From: CAZAPG01 sp964486935 | GTDB lineage: Bacteria > Chloroflexota > Anaerolineae > 4572-78 > J111 | Direction of reading: 5' to 3' | DNA length: 64,000 bases | Assembly (NCBI GenBank): GCA_964486935.1 | Contig: CAZAPG010000014.1 | Location: 74,673 to 138,672 of the forward strand | Shown: in pieces, positions 6,288 through 14,951 of the stretch | How the letters are laid out: the number at the start of each line of letters is the position of its first letter | How positions within the stretch are numbered: position 1 is the first letter of the stretch | Notes under the pieces: model-generated | What the model saw: only the letters and a program-made list of their open reading frames with translations | Told to the model about the DNA's origin: nothing | Database searches by the model: none | Position numbers and translations under genes: made by a program

Positions 6288-8869
6288 ACCGGCTGCTCCA
6301 TATTTTCAGCTACGGGTATTAAGGGGAGAATTACGGTAAAGGTACTGCCAAAACCGGGTTTGCTTTGCAAAACAATTTCGCCGCGCATCAGCGTGGTTAG
6401 CTGGTTGACAATTGACAACCCCAAACCGGAGCCGCTGTGGTGGCGGGTAGTTGTGCCATCTACCTGGGTAAAAGCGTTGAAGATGTATTTTTGGTCTTTG
6501 GCGGCAATCCCAACGCCGGTATCAGAAATGCTCATAGCCCAGCGTTTGTCATCATACAAATAAAGTTGAACCTGAACCAGCCCTTGCTCGGTAAACTTGA
6601 TGGCGTTGCTAACCAGGTTTACCAAAATTTGCCGCAGCCAGTAGGGGTCGCCCATTAATGTTTGGGGTAGATTGGCATTCACCTGGGTGGAAAATTTTAG
6701 CTGCTTGCTGCGAACCAGCGCGCCCACCACCGACGATACGCTATCTATCAATTCGCCGGGGTTGAATGGGGTTGAGCGCAACCTTACCTGCCCCGATTCG
6801 ATGCGGGCCTGGTCGAGCAAATTATTTACAAAGTAGAGCAGTTGGCCGGTGCTGTCAATAATTTCTGAAGTTGCGCGCTGTTGAGTTTGGGTGATGGGGC
6901 CATAAACGCCTTCCTGTAGCATTTCGGCATAACCCAAAATGGCGTTTAGCGGCGTGCGGATATCGTGGCTGACGTTGGCCAATAGCTGGCTTTTCAAGCG
7001 GCTGGCTTCCAGTTCTTTTTGGTGCGCCCTGGCCAGTTCCTGTTCGGCTTGCTTGCGCTCGGTAATATCTACCAGAATGCCAACAAAGTGAGTTATCTGG
7101 CCCTGGTTGTCAAAGATAGGGGAAATGTTGAGTTCGTTCCAAAACAGGGTTCCATCTTTGCGGTAGTTGCGTAAAACTGCGGTGCAACTTTGCCCCTTTT
7201 TAATTGCGTCGCGCAGTTCGGCCAGAGCCGGTTGGTTGCGGTCGTTATTTTGCAAAAAACGACAATTGCGCCCCAAAACTTCTTGTAAACTGTAGCCGGT
7301 AATTTGCTCAAAAGCAGGGTTAACAAATATCAGTGGTAAATCGGGCTGGGTGGCGTCGGCAATGGTGATGCCGTTGGTGCTGGCGGCAATGGCCCGGTCG
7401 CGCAGCCTTAATCCTTCTTCGGCTTTTTTGCGCCCGGTAACATCCAGCGCCACGCCTACCACCCCCACTACGTTGTTGTTGTGGTCTCTAAATGGCTCGT
7501 ACCAAACATCAAAAACGTGTCCATCTATTTGGGTGGTGATGGCGCTGACCTGTCCGTTGAGGGCGGCGTTGACGCTTTTGATAATTTGGTGGTTGCTGTC
7601 TTTGTAGATGTTAAAAATAGATTGCCCCGCAAGCTCTTCTGGTTGCAGGCCCAGCGACTCTAATGCCCGGCCTTCTGTTAGCACAAAGTTGCCCTGTTTG
7701 TCGAGGGCAAACAGGGTTAACGGGGCGCTGTTGACCACTGCGCGCAACCGTTGTTCAGACTCGCGCAGCGCCTCTTCGGCCTGCTTGCGCTCGGTGATAT
7801 CGCTAACAACGCCAAAAATGACGCGGCTTTGGTCGATGTAATCTTCTTCAACCCGGCCACTATCGCGCACCCAGATGATTTCGCCATCGGCCCTGACCAG
7901 ACGGTATTCGGTTTCGCTGTTGTAACCGGCGACCAGTTGCCGGGCCTGGTGGGCGGCTCGCGCCCTATCTTCGGGGTGAATGACAAATGAAGGCCAAAAG
8001 CTCCAGTCTGAGATGAATTTCTGCAAGGGGTAGCCGGTTAATATTTCTACATTGGGCGAGAGATACAGGTTGGTATGCTTGCCATCTGCGCCAACCCTGG
8101 TCATATAAATATGGTCGCTAATGGAGGTTGTCACCTGGCGAAAACGCTCTTCGCTCTGTTTTAAGGCTTCACGGCCTTCTCTCAAATCGTTGTACTGCGA
8201 GTGAAGCACCTTATCGGCGTGTCTGACAATGAAAAAGAGCGCCAGGTAAAGGCCGGTCAACGTAACGGTAACGCCGGCAATGACATTTTGCTGGGCGCGG
8301 TTTAATCTGTTGACCAGCGGCGTTACATCGTCGTAAACCTCAAACACTCCCTCGATTGGCCCGGCTGCGCCGCCCCGCCGAATGGGGATGTAACTGGAGA
8401 AAACGTCGCGGTCTTCAATTTCACCCTCAAAGGCGCTGAACGTATCCCGGTGAGTTAGCTCGCTGGCAACCTGCCCCGACCGGGCCGCCAGAAATCCGGC
8501 ATTGGCGCTTTTGTCTTCGCCAATTTGCCGGGTTTCGGTTGAAAAAACGGTTTTGCCGTTCAGGTCGTATACTTTTACTTTAACCACCGATAGCCCCACC
8601 ATCTGGTTTAACACTGCCTGTCGCAATTCGGCAATTTGGGGGTGATTTTGCAACTCTTCCGGGCCAAGGGCTGAGGCCGATTCGACAAACGGGGCAAACC
8701 GGGGCCATAGCGAGTTAGAGAAGGTTTGGGTTAAAGCCACATTTTTGTTTTCGGCAATTTCCTTAAGGTTGTTCAAAACTATTTGCCGGTAAAACCAGCC
8801 AGAAAGAACAGCCACTATTACAAATGCAATGAGGCTGGTAATTGAAAAGTACCGGAGTAATTTGAACAT
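6284..8869 (-). CDS. LOV/PAS-domain sensor histidine kinase (861 aa)
   Basis: Domains in order: a membrane helix near the N terminus (6-28), an extracellular sensor region, a second helix (VIAGVTVTLTGLYLALFF), three PAS-type domains, HisKA (H635 in SHDIRTPLN) and HATPase (NLVSNAIKF, DTGVGI, SGLGLSIV). The third PAS is a LOV domain: GRNCRFLQ supplies the flavin-adduct cysteine at residue 536, and both flavin-contacting asparagines are present in NYRKDGTLFWN. The conserved glutamine 63 residues after the cysteine is leucine (L599). The ATG at 8869 is preferred over a TTG at 8935 because GGAGAAG lies just upstream. The paired regulator overlaps its 3' end. Blue-light sensing is inferred from the motif. 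Confidence 0.9.
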   Translation of the reverse strand: MFKLLRYFSITSLIAFVIVAVLSGWFYRQIVLNNLKEIAENKNVALTQTFSNSLWPRFAPFVESASALGPEELQNHPQIAELRQAVLNQMVGLSVVKVKVYDLNGKTVFSTETRQIGEDKSANAGFLAARSGQVASELTHRDTFSAFEGEIEDRDVFSSYIPIRRGGAAGPIEGVFEVYDDVTPLVNRLNRAQQNVIAGVTVTLTGLYLALFFIVRHADKVLHSQYNDLREGREALKQSEERFRQVTTSISDHIYMTRVGADGKHTNLYLSPNVEILTGYPLQKFISDWSFWPSFVIHPEDRARAAHQARQLVAGYNSETEYRLVRADGEIIWVRDSGRVEEDYIDQSRVIFGVVSDITERKQAEEALRESEQRLRAVVNSAPLTLFALDKQGNFVLTEGRALESLGLQPEELAGQSIFNIYKDSNHQIIKSVNAALNGQVSAITTQIDGHVFDVWYEPFRDHNNNVVGVVGVALDVTGRKKAEEGLRLRDRAIAASTNGITIADATQPDLPLIFVNPAFEQITGYSLQEVLGRNCRFLQNNDRNQPALAELRDAIKKGQSCTAVLRNYRKDGTLFWNELNISPIFDNQGQITHFVGILVDITERKQAEQELARAHQKELEASRLKSQLLANVSHDIRTPLNAILGYAEMLQEGVYGPITQTQQRATSEIIDSTGQLLYFVNNLLDQARIESGQVRLRSTPFNPGELIDSVSSVVGALVRSKQLKFSTQVNANLPQTLMGDPYWLRQILVNLVSNAIKFTEQGLVQVQLYLYDDKRWAMSISDTGVGIAAKDQKYIFNAFTQVDGTTTRHHSGSGLGLSIVNQLTTLMRGEIVLQSKPGFGSTFTVILPLIPVAENMEQPV

Positions 8870-8994
8870 CTGCTTCTCCAAACAGCCGTAAAACTGACCA
8901 ACTGGCAGCATTGCCAATTTCTTTATTGTAGACAAAATTACCGGCGTTTGTCTAGGGGGTAATACAGTACTTTTATTCTGTTACTTTTGCGAGA

Positions 8995-10182
8995 TTACAG
9001 GGGCAGCGTAATCAGCCAGAGATTTTGGTCCTGACTGTTCACAAACACAATCTGTTGACCGTCGGGCGAGATGCTCCAGTCGCCGTTGGAAATTGAGAAA
9101 GCCAGCCGGGCCGGGTCGGTAAGGGGAGCAACGTTGTTGCCCGGCACATCAATAGACCACAGTTGCATACTCTCTTGCGGCGATGAGCGCATTGGGATAA
9201 AAATCAGGCTGTTGTCGTTGCGCCATTGGTAGGCCCCAAAGCCGGGCGCGTTCAACGGCAGCCGTTCAGAACCATCGCTGCTCATCAGCCAGATGCCGTC
9301 CTTTTGCGGGTCATCGGCAAAGGTTAAATAGTAGGCTATCCAGCTTCCGCCCGGCGAAATCTCAACGCCGCGAATCCGTTTTTCGGTGAGCAGGTTGGTG
9401 CGGCGCTCGTTTTCAATATCGTACAGCACCAGCGTTTGCGCTTCTTGGCTCAAGTCCTGGCGGTCAATCAGTAAAATCTGCCGGCTGTTGGGCAACCAGC
9501 CAACAAAGCCGCCGCCGGTTACGGTCAACAACAACCGGGGGTTGCTGCCATCCAGCCCGGCCAGCCAGATTTCGCTCTTGCGGCGGTCATAGGGGCCTTC
9601 CCGGTCGCTGGCCGACCACAAGAAGCGGGCGCCATTGGGGGCGTAATAGGGCCGGTTGCCGCCGGTGTTGACCGCCCAGCTCTGGCCGGTTGACTTGTTG
9701 GTAAAGCGCGTCAACTCGCCCTCGATGGCGGCAACAACGCTTCTATCCGGGTTGTAAAAGCCAATGGCGCTGCTAACCAGTTCTGGCGTGGGTTGCGGGT
9801 CGGCCAGATTAACGCCGTAGATGCCCACCGGAGCCTGGGGGTCGGGCTTGTCGATAAACAACACCTGCCGGCCATCGGGCGAAAAGAAGGGTTGCACGCA
9901 GCAGCCGCCCCCGGTAAGCTGGCGCAATGCGGGCGCGGGCGAAGGCGAGGGGGTCAATGTGGCGGTTGCGGCAGGCAGCGGCGTGGCCGTGGCGGTTGGG
10001 ATCGGCGTGGGGCTGGGCGGAATTGGCGTGGCGGTGGGTTCTAATTGACTTGTGATTTCGGTGGGCTGCCGGTTAATTACCGGGGCGCTCACTTGCTGAG
10101 CCGGCAGGGGCGGCGAGCCGCTGCACCCAACCTGTAGCAAGGCAACCAGGCAGCCAATAACCCAACCGTTATTCGGTTTCAT
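8995..10182 (-). CDS. PD40/TolB-like beta-propeller lipoprotein
   Basis: A secreted protein of about 395 residues. The N terminus is a lipoprotein signal with lipobox LLQVGC. A Thr/Pro-rich linker follows, then a propeller made of PD40 repeats (FSPDGRQVLFID, ISPGGSWIAYY, ISPDGQQIVFVN). Such domains bind ligands or other envelope proteins, and no enzyme motif is visible. The upstream peptidase gene ends in an overlapping ATGA. The third codon (10182) is taken as the start because GGAGG lies at the best distance from it; 10188 is possible. It is the last gene of a four-gene operon beginning at 12230. Confidence 0.82.
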   Translation of the reverse strand: MKPNNGWVIGCLVALLQVGCSGSPPLPAQQVSAPVINRQPTEITSQLEPTATPIPPSPTPIPTATATPLPAATATLTPSPSPAPALRQLTGGGCCVQPFFSPDGRQVLFIDKPDPQAPVGIYGVNLADPQPTPELVSSAIGFYNPDRSVVAAIEGELTRFTNKSTGQSWAVNTGGNRPYYAPNGARFLWSASDREGPYDRRKSEIWLAGLDGSNPRLLLTVTGGGFVGWLPNSRQILLIDRQDLSQEAQTLVLYDIENERRTNLLTEKRIRGVEISPGGSWIAYYLTFADDPQKDGIWLMSSDGSERLPLNAPGFGAYQWRNDNSLIFIPMRSSPQESMQLWSIDVPGNNVAPLTDPARLAFSISNGDWSISPDGQQIVFVNSQDQNLWLITLPL

Positions 10183-10184
10183 TA

Positions 10185-10940
10185 TCATCGACCTCCGGGG
10201 GCGGGCGGCCAGGGGTTGGCGTAATTATTTAACAATGGGCCGCCAAAAAATACGGTCGGCTGGTCTTGAATGGTTTGCCACTGGCGAGGGTTGTTCAGGT
10301 CTCGCTCAAAGCCCTGGTTGAAACCGCCAATGAGCGTCAGGCTGTCCCAATCGGCCTGAATAAGCAGCACCGGGTTGTAGGTGCGGTCGTGAAAGTTGCT
10401 GCGAATTTCCAGATGCAGGTGAGGCGCAGAGCGGCAGGTTGCAAACGAGTCGCCGCTAAGGGCCACTATCTCGCCCTGTTTTACCGGCTGGCCGGGAGCC
10501 AGGTTGGGGGTTTCCAGCAGGTGGCCGTAAAAAGAGCTGTAGCCGTTGGGGTGGTCAATCATCAGGTTGTGGGGCGGCGAGCCGTGCGGGCCGTCAACCT
10601 CGCTGACAATGCCATCACCAATGGCCCGGATGGGGGTGCCGCACGGCGCGCTGAAATCCAGCCCAAAGTGGAGGCCCTGCCCGGCCTGATAAAAAATGTT
10701 TCGGTTGACGTATGCGCCAACCGTGTTGCCATAAGGCTGCCCCAGCAGCCAGGTCCCGGGGCCGGGCGGGTCGGCAAACGGCAGAATAAAGGGCGGTTCG
10801 GCGGGCGGGTCAACCGGCGGCTCGGCGGCGGGGATGCCGGCGTGGTTTAAAGTGACGTCATCCTGCGCCTTAAGGTAGGGCGCGGCCAGCAGCAACAAAA
10901 GTAAAATGGCCGCCGCCGGCAGAAGTCGAGAAATTGGCAT
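10185..10940 (-). CDS. Secreted M23 (LytM-type) metallopeptidase
   Basis: A 251-residue protein with an N-terminal signal or anchor (hydrophobic run ILLLLLLAAPYL) and a C-terminal M23 domain. The zinc ligands are visible in HFGLDFSAPCG (HxxxD) and HLHLEIR (HxH). The family cuts peptidoglycan cross-links, so the protein probably acts on the cell wall. The start codon abuts the stop of the DsbA-like gene with no gap, and the 3' end overlaps the next gene, which places it firmly in the operon. Confidence 0.9.
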   Translation of the reverse strand: MPISRLLPAAAILLLLLLAAPYLKAQDDVTLNHAGIPAAEPPVDPPAEPPFILPFADPPGPGTWLLGQPYGNTVGAYVNRNIFYQAGQGLHFGLDFSAPCGTPIRAIGDGIVSEVDGPHGSPPHNLMIDHPNGYSSFYGHLLETPNLAPGQPVKQGEIVALSGDSFATCRSAPHLHLEIRSNFHDRTYNPVLLIQADWDSLTLIGGFNQGFERDLNNPRQWQTIQDQPTVFFGGPLLNNYANPWPPAPGGR

Positions 10941-11546
10941 CTACTCAATTCCTTCCCGTTCTTTGATTTGGCGCAGAATATCGTGCAGGCCGGCCAGCGG
11001 CTGCGCGCCCGATACAAAATATTTGCCCTGTATCAGCGTGCCCGGCACGCCGTTGATGCCGTAAGCGTAAGCCTGGGCCACGTCCTGGTCAACCTGCGGG
11101 GCGTAAGTGTGGCTTTCGATGGCCTGGGTAAACTCGGCCCGGTTCAGGCCGACTTCCTGGGCCAGGTCGGCCAGAATTTGCAGGTCGCCAAAGTCGCGGT
11201 CTTCTACAAAATGGGCCTTGAACATTGCCTCGTGATAGGCGTCGCCAACGCCTTTTTCTTCGGCAAATTTGGCTCCTTCCAGCGCCAGCCGAGAGCTAAC
11301 CCCCCAGCGATGAGTTTTCATCTGGATATTAAAATGCTCCCGGGCCATTTGTTGAACGCGGGGCCAACTTTGGGCCACGCGCTGTTTGTATTCTTCGGGT
11401 ACGGGCGGCGCGCCCCGGGGGCGCAGTTCAAAACTTTTCCAGGTGACTTCTATTGCTTCGGTTTTGGCCAGGTCATCCAAACTGGATTTCATCATGTAGC
11501 ACCAGGGTCAAACAAAGTCGCTCCAGACTTCAAATTTAAAGGGCAT
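10941..11546 (-). CDS. DsbA/FrnE-like oxidoreductase, probable selenoprotein (in-frame TGA at 11510-11508)
   Basis: A 201-residue thioredoxin-fold protein of the DsbA/FrnE family. Reading from the ATG at 11546, which has AAAGGA upstream, gives MPFKFEVWSDFV, then TGA, then PWCYMMKSS and an intact domain with the cis-proline loop GINGVPGT. The TGA replaces the first cysteine of the family motif SDxxCPWCY, giving U-P-W-C with Sec13 and Cys16. The codon is followed, 25 bases on, by a stem-loop with a G-initial loop, as bacterial SECIS elements require. The alternative start at 11495 would lack the active site and has no ribosome site. A recent TGC/TGT to TGA mutation, or a sequencing error, is the other explanation. 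Neighbouring genes use TGA as stop and TGG for Trp, so the code is standard. Confidence 0.75.
11475..11487 (-). promoter_or_regulatory. Candidate bacterial SECIS stem-loop
   Basis: In the mRNA, AUCCA pairs with UGGAU around a GUU loop. The loop G is 25 bases after the UGA, inside the usual window for bacterial SECIS elements. The stem is only 5 bp, and a weak outer GGU/ACC pairing is possible. The stem lies in coding sequence, as expected for bacteria. Confidence 0.5.
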
Positions 11547-11561
11547 TGTTATCCTTTCTTA

Positions 11562-12230
11562 CTACGCTACCGGAGCAATGCAATCCGGCGTTTCATTTTG
11601 GGGATTATTGACCACCGTCGAGACAGCGTAGGCCGCCATCTCCTCGGCGGGGTAGGGTTTGAGCAGGGATTGCAGTAACGCCGGCTTTTGCTCCGCCGGG
11701 TCCAGCCACTGCTCGTAAGCGGCGCGTGGTAAAATTACGGGCATCCGGTTGTGAATTTTGGCCATAAACTCGTTCGGCTCGGTGGTGATGATGGCGCAAC
11801 TGAGCACCTCGTCCCCCTGCGGCGAGTGCCACACTTCCCACAACCCGGCAAAGGCAAACGGTTCTTTTGATTCCAGTTGGATATACATCGGCGTTTTGGA
11901 TTTGTCAGGATTTTTGCGCCACTCATAAAAGCCGTCGGCCAAAACCAGGCAGCGCCGGCGGCGGTAGGCCGCTTTGAATGAAGGTTTTTCGGCCAGCGTT
12001 TCGGCGCGGGCGTTAATCATCCGGTTGCCGATGCCGGGGTCTTTGGCCCAGGCTGGAATCAGCCCCCACACAAAAAAGTCAACCTTGTTTTGGCCGGTGT
12101 TGGCCACTACCGCCACCGGCTGCGAGGGGGCAATATTGTAGCGCGGCAACAGCTCCCGGGGCGGCTCAAACCCGGCAAAAGCTTCGGCCAGTTGTTGCTT
12201 GTTGGTGGTCAGGCTAAATCGTCCGCACAT
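11562..12230 (-). CDS. yedK: SRAP-domain protein (YedK/HMCES family)
   Basis: This 222-residue protein starts MCGRF; Cys2 of the mature chain is the residue that crosslinks to abasic sites in single-stranded DNA in HMCES/YedK proteins. Other family motifs are present: NARAET, the active-site histidine region IHNRMPVILP and the DGFYEW block. It protects replication from abasic lesions. AGGAG precedes the ATG. It is the first gene of an operon with the DsbA-like protein 15 bases downstream; no functional link to the envelope genes is obvious. Confidence 0.95.
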   Translation of the reverse strand: MCGRFSLTTNKQQLAEAFAGFEPPRELLPRYNIAPSQPVAVVANTGQNKVDFFVWGLIPAWAKDPGIGNRMINARAETLAEKPSFKAAYRRRRCLVLADGFYEWRKNPDKSKTPMYIQLESKEPFAFAGLWEVWHSPQGDEVLSCAIITTEPNEFMAKIHNRMPVILPRAAYEQWLDPAEQKPALLQSLLKPYPAEEMAAYAVSTVVNNPQNETPDCIAPVA

Positions 12231-12269
12231 AAGTTACTCCTTGCTATGCACTGATGTATTACGGTCTAT

Positions 12270-12297
12270 ATCATACCCGCTTCCGGCAAACAATCAA
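12270..12297 (-). promoter_or_regulatory. Promoter of the SRAP-DsbA-M23-PD40 operon
   Basis: On the minus strand TTGATT, 16 bp, TATGAT: five of six bases match the -10 and four of six the -35. Transcription would start about 33 bases before the SRAP ATG. Confidence 0.5.
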
Positions 12298-12324
12298 ATA
12301 TTTGCATGTTGCTCCCAAAATCAT

Positions 12325-12353
12325 TTGTCTGCGGGCAGCGAACGTGATACTAT
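12325..12353 (+). promoter_or_regulatory. Promoter of the hydrolase-acyl-CoA synthetase gene
   Basis: TTGTCT, 17 bp, TACTAT. The start of transcription would fall near 12360, about 70 bases before the chosen ATG. Confidence 0.45.
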
Positions 12354-12428
12354 TGTTGGTAATTGGTAAAACCGGGTCCAATTGTCAGTCGCCAATCTAA
12401 AATCGCAAACCGGCTCAGGAATTTGAGG

Positions 12429-14951
12429 ATGAAAAAACTACGGGGTTTCAAACGCAGCGCCATCGAGTTGGATTTTAACCTGTACCGGGTTGACGTGCCC
12501 ATTCCCGGCCTGGCCGACGCCAATTTAAGCGTCATCGACATTCAGCCCGAAGGGGTGACAGACACCATCATGTTTGTTCACGGCTATGCCGGCTGCGCCG
12601 AAACCTGGGAGCATCAAATTAACTACTTTGCCCGCTCGCACCGGGTGGTTGCGCCCGACTTGCGCGGCCACGGCCAGAGCGACGCCCCTCTCAGCCAGTA
12701 CACCATGGCCGAGATGGTGGCCGACCTGCACGCCATCACCCAAACGCTCAATCTGCCGCAACAATTTTTTCTGGTAGGACACTCCTTTGGCGGCTCAATT
12801 TGTGTGGAGTACGCCAACGCCCACCCGGAACAGCTAAAAAAGCTGGCGCTCATTGCCACCGCCGGCGAGTACCCCACCCCCAAACTGGCGCAATGGGCAG
12901 TGCGATTGCCAACGGCGTTTTACCGGTTGTGGTGGGAGCGCCGCCCCCGCTGGAACGCCGAAATCCACGTGATGAAGCGGATGATGCTCAACAATATGCG
13001 CCAGTGGCGGGGCTGGCCGCTGCTCCGCAATATTCGCACACCCACCCTCATTATTACCGGCGAGCGCGACACCTACTTTCCGCGCTACGTGTTTGACGAT
13101 GTAAGCAAAATGGTGGCCGGGGCCGAGGTGGTTGATGTTGGCTCGGCCAAGCATAAGGTGCAGCTAGAGCGCCATCAGGCGGTCAACCGGGCCATCGAGC
13201 GTTTTGTTTACGAGGGGCGGCGCGGCTCCTGGCGCGACCAGTTTACCCAGCCCGATTACATTTTAGATAGACGCCCCTGGCTGACCAGTTACGGGCAGGA
13301 CACGCCGCCCACCGTTCCCATTCCGGGCCAGCCGCTCTATAAATTTTTAGAAAGCGCCGCCGAGTGGTACCCCAAACGCAAGGCCACAATTTTTTACGGC
13401 GCGCATCTGACCTATCAGGAGCTTAACCAGCAGGTCAACCAGTTTGCCCACACCCTGCACGGATTGGGGATTCAACCCGGCGACCGGGTGATGGTTGTGC
13501 TGCCCAACATTCCGCAAATGATAATTGCCTATTTTGGCGCGCTTAAAATTGGCGGCGTGGTGGTGATGTCTCACCCCGAGGCCGATGCCGGTCAGATAAT
13601 GCGTCAGCTTAAGGAAACCGAAGCCAGAGTACTGGTCACCTTAAGTGATTTTGGCGGATTGGTTGAGGCGGTGCTGAAGGCCAACCGGGTAGAAAAAGTG
13701 ATTCTGGCCGACATTCGCCAGGCGGTATCAGCCGCAACCTACAGAAAATTGCTGGCCCGCTGGGGCATCGGCGAGACGGGCGGCGAGTCTCTGCTGGCCT
13801 ATCCGCAGGTGGTTTTGATGCGCCAACTGATGGAGGACGCCGTGCGCACCCGGCCCACTATTCAGGTATCGCCCGACCAGTTGGCCGCCATTCTCTACAC
13901 CAGCGGCACCACCGATATTCCCAAAGGCGTTTGCCTGACCCACGCCAATCTGGTGGCTAACGCTATTCAAACCCGCCACTGGATTAAAGACCTGAAATAC
14001 GGCCAGGAGATATGTTTGGCGGTGGTGCCCTTAACCCACAGCTACGGCATGACCAACGCTATGAATATTCCGGTGGCGCTGGCGGCAACGATTATCTTGC
14101 TGCCCGTGTTTGAACTTGACCAGGTGCTGGAACACATTAAAACCCACCGGCCCACCATCTTCCCGGCAGTACCCTCGATGTATACGGCCATTAACCACGC
14201 GCCCCGTGTGCGCGGTTTTGGGCTGGAGTCTATCAAAGCCTGCGTAAGCGGGGCCGCGCCCCTGCCGGTTGAGGTGCAGGAAGAGTTTGAAAAACTCACC
14301 CGGGGGCGGCTGGTTGAAGGCTACGGCCTCACCGAAGCCTCGCCGGTAACGCACGCCAACCCGCTGTACGGCGTGCGCAAGGTTGGCTCCATTGGCGTGC
14401 CCATCCCCAACACCGACGCCAAAATTGTCGATTTGGTTTCCGGGGCCGACCTGCCCCCCGGCCAAATTGGCGAGCTGGTGGTCAAGGGTCCGCAGGTGAT
14501 GAAACATTACTGGAATAACCCCCAGGAAACTCAGGCCGTGCTCAAAGATGGCTGGCTCTACACCGGTGATGTGGCCGTGATGGATGCCGACGGTTATTTT
14601 CAAATTATCAGCCGCAAACGGGATACCATCATGTCGGGCCAGTACAGCGTTTACCCCCGTGATGTGGAAGAAGTGCTGTACGAAAACAGCAAAGTGCTGG
14701 AGGTGGCTGTGGTCGGTATTCCCGCCGCCGGCCATGGTCAAAAAATCAAAGCCTTTGTGGTGCCGCGAGAAGGGGCTAATCTATCTAAAGAGGAACTGCT
14801 CGACCTGTGCCGCCGCCGCTTAGAGGCGTATGCCGTACCCTGGGAAATTGAATTTAGAGAGGAACTCCCTAAATCATTTATCGGCAAAGTACTGCGCCGT
14901 ATGCTGCTTGAGGAAGAAACGGCAGAGCGGCCCCTGCCCACCGACCACTAA
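12429..14951 (+). CDS. Fusion of alpha/beta hydrolase and acyl-CoA synthetase (AMP-binding)
   Basis: This 840-residue protein begins with an alpha/beta hydrolase (about 25-265): oxyanion region FVHGYAG, nucleophile S119 in GHSFGG, and a late histidine (SAKHKVQLE). The rest is an ANL-superfamily ligase: YTSGTTDIPKG near 490, GYGLTEASP, YTGDVAVMDADGY, and the C-terminal lysine motif LPKSFIGKVLRR. The ligase half activates a carboxylic acid to an acyl-CoA via acyl-AMP, and the hydrolase half probably releases that acid from an ester or thioester (inference). The ATG at 12429 follows AGGA and suits the hydrolase fold; an earlier start at 12363 is possible. The gene overlaps the convergent Usp gene by four bases. 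Confidence 0.88.
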   Translation: MKKLRGFKRSAIELDFNLYRVDVPIPGLADANLSVIDIQPEGVTDTIMFVHGYAGCAETWEHQINYFARSHRVVAPDLRGHGQSDAPLSQYTMAEMVADLHAITQTLNLPQQFFLVGHSFGGSICVEYANAHPEQLKKLALIATAGEYPTPKLAQWAVRLPTAFYRLWWERRPRWNAEIHVMKRMMLNNMRQWRGWPLLRNIRTPTLIITGERDTYFPRYVFDDVSKMVAGAEVVDVGSAKHKVQLERHQAVNRAIERFVYEGRRGSWRDQFTQPDYILDRRPWLTSYGQDTPPTVPIPGQPLYKFLESAAEWYPKRKATIFYGAHLTYQELNQQVNQFAHTLHGLGIQPGDRVMVVLPNIPQMIIAYFGALKIGGVVVMSHPEADAGQIMRQLKETEARVLVTLSDFGGLVEAVLKANRVEKVILADIRQAVSAATYRKLLARWGIGETGGESLLAYPQVVLMRQLMEDAVRTRPTIQVSPDQLAAILYTSGTTDIPKGVCLTHANLVANAIQTRHWIKDLKYGQEICLAVVPLTHSYGMTNAMNIPVALAATIILLPVFELDQVLEHIKTHRPTIFPAVPSMYTAINHAPRVRGFGLESIKACVSGAAPLPVEVQEEFEKLTRGRLVEGYGLTEASPVTHANPLYGVRKVGSIGVPIPNTDAKIVDLVSGADLPPGQIGELVVKGPQVMKHYWNNPQETQAVLKDGWLYTGDVAVMDADGYFQIISRKRDTIMSGQYSVYPRDVEEVLYENSKVLEVAVVGIPAAGHGQKIKAFVVPREGANLSKEELLDLCRRRLEAYAVPWEIEFREELPKSFIGKVLRRMLLEEETAERPLPTDH

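Noticed and set aside
10941..11495. A 184-residue DsbA-like protein starting at 11495
   Set aside because: This start has no ribosome site and would remove the active site; reading through the TGA from 11546 gives the full family domain.
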